Source of the DNA: Clostridia bacterium
GTDB lineage: Bacteria; Bacillota_A; Clostridia; UBA1381
Reading direction: 5' to 3'
Length of the DNA stretch: 18,346 nucleotides
Assembly: GCA_017451145.1 (NCBI GenBank)
Contig: JAFSSG010000016.1
Span: 1 to 18,346, forward strand
The position numbers were made by a program, and so were the translations under genes. Positions within the stretch are counted from its first letter, which is position 1. Each line of letters starts with the position of its first letter. Below the pieces are notes generated by a model. It made no database searches and had not been told where the DNA came from. It was given only the letters and a program-made list of their open reading frames with translations. Below are positions 15,545 through 18,346 of this stretch, in pieces.

Positions 15545-16353
15545 TGGATAACAGAAGTATAGGCGTTTTTGATTCGGGACTTGGAGGACTGACTGCCGTA
15601 AAACAGATTATGGCTGAGCTTCCAAACGAAAGCATAGTATATTTCGGTGATACGGGCAGAGTGCCGTACGGTTCAAGGTCGCGGGAAACAATTATCAAAT
15701 ATTCCAAAAGCGATATAAATTTTCTTCTTTCAAAAGATGTTAAACTAATAGTTGTTGCCTGTGGAACTGTCAGCTCGGTTGCGTTGCCCGTACTTAAAAG
15801 TACTGTGCCTATTACGATGATTGGCGTTGTTGAAGCGGCAGCTTCTGCTGCAATAGAAGCAACAAAAAACAATAGAATCGGTGTGATCGGAACAAAAGGC
15901 ACGATAAAAAGCGGTGCTTATGAAAAATATATTGCACTAAAAAATCCTGAAATAAAGACCTTTTCAAAAGCCTGTCCTCTCTTTGTGCCGCTTGTGGAAA
16001 ATGGACATTTTGACACAATGGTAGCAGAGCTTGTCGTAGAGGAATATTTGACGGAAATCAAGGAAAGCGGTATAGATACGCTTATTTTAGGCTGTACGCA
16101 CTATCCGCTTTTGAAAAACACGATCGCAAGATTTATGGGCGATAGCGTGACTTTAATCGACGCAGGTGCAGAGGTTGCAAAGCTTCTTAAAAAGACTTTG
16201 GAAAAAGAGGATATCTTAGCCGAAAAACCGGCAAACGACCAATTCAAATATTATGTAAGCGATGATGTAGATGGCTTTGAAAGCTTAGGCGGTATGTTTT
16301 TGGAAAGAACGCTTTCCAATAAAGTGGAGAAAATTGACATTGAAAAATACTAA
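15544..16353 (+). CDS. murI: Glutamate racemase
   Basis: 269 aa from the ATG at 15544, which shares a base with the ddl stop (TAATG) and has AAAGGGTG (15531-15538) 5 nt upstream; the open frame extends back into ddl but without a start signal. Makes D-glutamate for peptidoglycan. Seen: VFDSGLGGLTAVK (8-20, Asp10 and Ser11), YFGDTGRVPYG (33-43), first catalytic Cys73 in VACGTVSS, ENGHFD, and second catalytic Cys184 in LGCTHYPLL. The residue after Cys73 is Gly where many racemases have Asn (CNT), though both catalytic cysteines and the flanking Thr are kept. Aspartate racemase is less likely given the cell-wall context and GDTGRVPYG. Confidence 0.94.
   Translation: MDNRSIGVFDSGLGGLTAVKQIMAELPNESIVYFGDTGRVPYGSRSRETIIKYSKSDINFLLSKDVKLIVVACGTVSSVALPVLKSTVPITMIGVVEAAASAAIEATKNNRIGVIGTKGTIKSGAYEKYIALKNPEIKTFSKACPLFVPLVENGHFDTMVAELVVEEYLTEIKESGIDTLILGCTHYPLLKNTIARFMGDSVTLIDAGAEVAKLLKKTLEKEDILAEKPANDQFKYYVSDDVDGFESLGGMFLERTLSNKVEKIDIEKY
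16325..16342 (+). promoter_or_regulatory. Ribosome binding site setting a TTG start for the DUF1934 gene
   Basis: TGGAGA (16325-16330) lies 9 nt before TTG at 16340-16342. An in-frame TTG at 16334 would be only 3 nt away; no ATG or GTG is close. The site lies within the end of murI. Confidence 0.6.
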
Positions 16354-16774
16354 GGAATGTGCTACGATACATATTGTAAATTCGCAGATTATGGGCGGAG
16401 AAAAAAGTAGAATGGAGTTTAACTCTGAATGCGAATTTTACAAAAATAACGGCGACATTTTTATAACATATCAAGAACCGCACGAAAACGGCACCGAAGG
16501 TGCGAGAGTTTTTCTGAAAATTCAAAAAAACAGCGTTTGTATGCGACGTATGGGGGATTTCAAAAGCGTTTTAACGTATGACAAGAGCAAAATAACCGAT
16601 GCTACCTACAGGACGCCGTTCGGGGCTGTGGATATGCGTATAAAAACGAGTCTGATTGAGAATAAACTGTCAGAATCGGGCGGTAGCTTAAAAATCAATT
16701 ATACGCTGTATTTGGCGGATGACGAAATAGAAAACGAGATACTTTTAAAAATAATAAAGGAGCAAAAGATATGA
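16340..16774 (+). CDS. DUF1934 family protein (YwiB-like)
   Basis: 144 aa from TTG at 16340, overlapping the murI end by 14 nt. The sequence matches the DUF1934/YwiB family, small beta-barrel (calycin-like) proteins: FYKNNGDIFITYQE, GTEGARVFLKI, VCMRRMGDFKSVLTYD, TPFGAVDMRIKTSLIENKL, GGSLKINYTLYL. No signal peptide or membrane segment, so it is probably cytosolic. Function is unknown in all members I can recall; B. subtilis ywiB lies beside argS. Here it is coupled to the next gene by an ATGA overlap. The start is uncertain between the two TTG codons, 16334 and 16340. Confidence 0.82.
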   Translation: MKNTKECATIHIVNSQIMGGEKSRMEFNSECEFYKNNGDIFITYQEPHENGTEGARVFLKIQKNSVCMRRMGDFKSVLTYDKSKITDATYRTPFGAVDMRIKTSLIENKLSESGGSLKINYTLYLADDEIENEILLKIIKEQKI

Positions 16775-18189
16775 TTAAACGCTTTTTATCGGTATTTATG
16801 GTAGCGGTTTTGCTACTGTCACAGTCGGTTTTTGCAGATGGTGATTCGGAATATCAAAAGATAGAGCAAATACTAAATTATGCGGCAAATCTGTATATTG
16901 ATGATTCCGTAACATCTGACGAGCTGATGGTAGATGCTGTTAAAAACCTTCTTACCGATAATCCCGAACTTGCAAAGGAGCTTATCAAATCCGGATTTTC
17001 GGCACTTGATGAATATAGCGAATTCTATACATCGGAAGAATATGAGCAGTTTAATAAAAGTATGAACCATGTTTTTTACGGAATAGGCGTTATGATTCAA
17101 AAAAATGATGACGATATAATCGTAATGAAGGTAATTGACGGCGGTGCAGCAGCATCGGCAGGTGTAATGGTTGGAGATAAAATTGTTGCGGTTGACGGAG
17201 AAAACGCTGTCGGCGAAAGCATTGACAGAGTGCAGAATATGATAGTAGGTGAGCTTGGCACAGACGTAAATGTAACTTTTCTGCGTGACGGTAGGGAGTT
17301 CACATATACTATGACAAGAGGTGCGGTCAACGGTGAAACGGTAGCATATGCCATTTTAAAGGGCAATATAGGCTATATCGCAATTTTAAATTTCGCACAG
17401 AATACCGATAGCGAATTTTATGATATTCTGGAAAAAATGGATGAAGAGGGAATAAAAAACATAATCCTCGATTTAAGGGATAATCCCGGCGGATATCTTG
17501 ATTCTGCCGTAAATACTGCCTCTTTGCTTGTGCCGGAGGGCGTAATCGTAAGTACGGTATATCGGAGCGAATGGGAGAATGAAACCTTTTATTCCAAACT
17601 TTCAAATCCAAAATATAAACTTGCGGTTTTAGTAAATGAAAATACCGCGTCTGCTGCGGAGGTCTTATCGAGTGCGATTCAAGACAGCGGAGCGGGAATC
17701 CTGATAGGCAACAAGACATACGGAAAAGGCGTAATCCAGCAGATGTATGAGATTTGGGACGGCTGTGCATTTAAAATCACCACAGGCAAGTATTTTACAA
17801 GAAACGGAAAAGATATAAACCTAAACGGGATAACACCCGATAAAGTAGTTGAAAATACCACTAAAAAAATCGATTTATCAAATTACACCAAGTTTGACTA
17901 TACGCAAAAACCGTCGGTTGGCGTAACCTCGCAGAACACAAAGGCAGCAAAGGAAAGACTACGTGTTTTGGGATATTATCAAGGCAAAGCGGACGATTAT
18001 TTTGATGACGCACTTTCTGTTGCGGTATCCAAATTCCAAGAAGAAAGCGGACTTTTCCCGTACGGAGTTTTAGATATATCCACACAGAAAAAAATGCAGG
18101 AGGCATTTTCAGATATGGATGAGCTTGTAGATAATCAGTTCATTGAGGCATATAAATATTTCGGCGGGAAAGTATCTGATTTAGAATAA
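16771..18189 (+). CDS. Secreted S41 (Ctp) protease with PDZ and peptidoglycan-binding domains
   Basis: 472 aa. Seen in order: signal peptide (1-22, MIKR, hydrophobic core, cleavage after SVFA); helical N-terminal region (25-90); PDZ domain (about 92-175; [30 protein letters not shown]); S41 core with [18 protein letters not shown]; catalytic Ser294 ([11 protein letters not shown]), Lys319 (TYGKG) and Gln323, with the same 25- and 4-residue spacing as Ser309/Lys334/Gln338 of B. subtilis CtpB; and a C-terminal peptidoglycan-binding domain (about 388-450; [26 protein letters not shown]). Architecture and length match B. subtilis CtpA/CtpB. It should act outside the membrane on wall or membrane proteins. 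CtpB-type proteases cleave SpoIVFA in sporulation, but a sporulation role cannot be told from sequence. AAAGGAG (16756-16762) lies 8 nt upstream; the start overlaps the DUF1934 stop. Confidence 0.93.
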   Translation: MIKRFLSVFMVAVLLLSQSVFADGDSEYQKIEQILNYAANLYIDDSVTSDELMVDAVKNLLTDNPELAKELIKSGFSALDEYSEFYTSEEYEQFNKSMNHVFYGIGVMIQKNDDDIIVMKVIDGGAAASAGVMVGDKIVAVDGENAVGESIDRVQNMIVGELGTDVNVTFLRDGREFTYTMTRGAVNGETVAYAILKGNIGYIAILNFAQNTDSEFYDILEKMDEEGIKNIILDLRDNPGGYLDSAVNTASLLVPEGVIVSTVYRSEWENETFYSKLSNPKYKLAVLVNENTASAAEVLSSAIQDSGAGILIGNKTYGKGVIQQMYEIWDGCAFKITTGKYFTRNGKDINLNGITPDKVVENTTKKIDLSNYTKFDYTQKPSVGVTSQNTKAAKERLRVLGYYQGKADDYFDDALSVAVSKFQEESGLFPYGVLDISTQKKMQEAFSDMDELVDNQFIEAYKYFGGKVSDLE

Positions 18190-18206
18190 AACAAAGGAGA
18201 AATCAT

Positions 18207-18346
18207 ATGTACAAGAATTTTTTTGAAGAACTTGAAAAATATGATAAGGAGGTATATTCAGCCTGTAACGACGAGCTCATGCGTCAGCAACACAATATTG
18301 AGCTAATAGCCTCTGAAAACATAGTTTCAAAAGCTGTTTTGTTGGC
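18207..18346 (+). CDS. glyA: Serine hydroxymethyltransferase, GlyA (3' end outside window)
   Basis: The first 46 codons are present, cut by the window end. N-terminal [16 protein letters not shown] is followed by [20 protein letters not shown], the strongly conserved N-terminal block of SHMT, a PLP enzyme that converts serine plus tetrahydrofolate to glycine plus methylene-tetrahydrofolate. AAAGGAGA (18193-18200) lies 6 nt before the ATG. Only 17 nt separate it from the Ctp protease gene, so it may be in the same transcript. Confidence 0.92.
   Translation, partial: MYKNFFEELEKYDKEVYSACNDELMRQQHNIELIASENIVSKAVLL

Noticed and set aside
1..18346. CRISPR array, insertion sequence, prophage or tRNA genes
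   Set aside because: No regularly spaced direct repeats, transposase, integrase or cloverleaf-like segment was seen on either strand; gaps between genes are short and explained by promoters and terminators.

Overview
The window is 18.3 kb of AT-rich chromosomal DNA from a low-GC Gram-positive bacterium, most likely a member of the Clostridia. The evidence is the gene order engB / ylmE-sepF-ylmH-divIVA-ileS-lspA-rluD, a SepF/DivIVA division set, GGAGG-type ribosome binding sites and sigma-A-like promoters. All 18 genes lie on the + strand. They are tightly packed, with several 1-20 nt overlaps. No stretch over 300 bases lacks a gene. I see no rRNA, tRNA, insertion sequence, CRISPR array or other sign of recent transfer.

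Region 1 (1-5870): the 3' part of dnaE (replicative DNA polymerase III alpha) is followed by a near-consensus promoter that starts a new unit. That unit holds mtrB (TRAP, the tryptophan-activated RNA-binding attenuation protein), an unlabelled 58-codon gene at 3688-3864, pfkA (6-phosphofructokinase) and a ROK-family glucokinase, and it ends at a clear intrinsic terminator. TRAP beside two glycolytic kinases is the most unusual arrangement here. The protein also departs from the Bacillus sequence at one of its three RNA-contacting basic positions.

Region 2 (5890-13043): a second strong promoter drives engB (ribosome-assembly GTPase), a HlyD-like single-pass membrane protein, ylmE/yggS (PLP homeostasis), sepF, ylmH, divIVA and ileS. 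This is the classic Gram-positive division cluster. It has no ylmG and carries an internal hairpin between sepF and ylmH. A second hairpin, without a T-tract, sits just before ileS, where the space is too short for a T-box. A strong terminator follows ileS.

Region 3 (13044-18346): an envelope-centred run of lspA (lipoprotein signal peptidase), an RluD-type pseudouridine synthase, ddl (D-Ala-D-Ala ligase), murI (glutamate racemase), a DUF1934/YwiB protein, a secreted S41 (Ctp) protease with PDZ and peptidoglycan-binding domains, and the first 46 codons of glyA. ddl and murI together supply D-amino acids for peptidoglycan. ddl and the DUF1934 gene appear to start at TTG codons.

Most of the window is ordinary housekeeping DNA. 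The points worth a second look are the TRAP gene with its context and residue changes, the 58-aa gene, the HlyD-like protein in the division cluster, and the hairpin before ileS.
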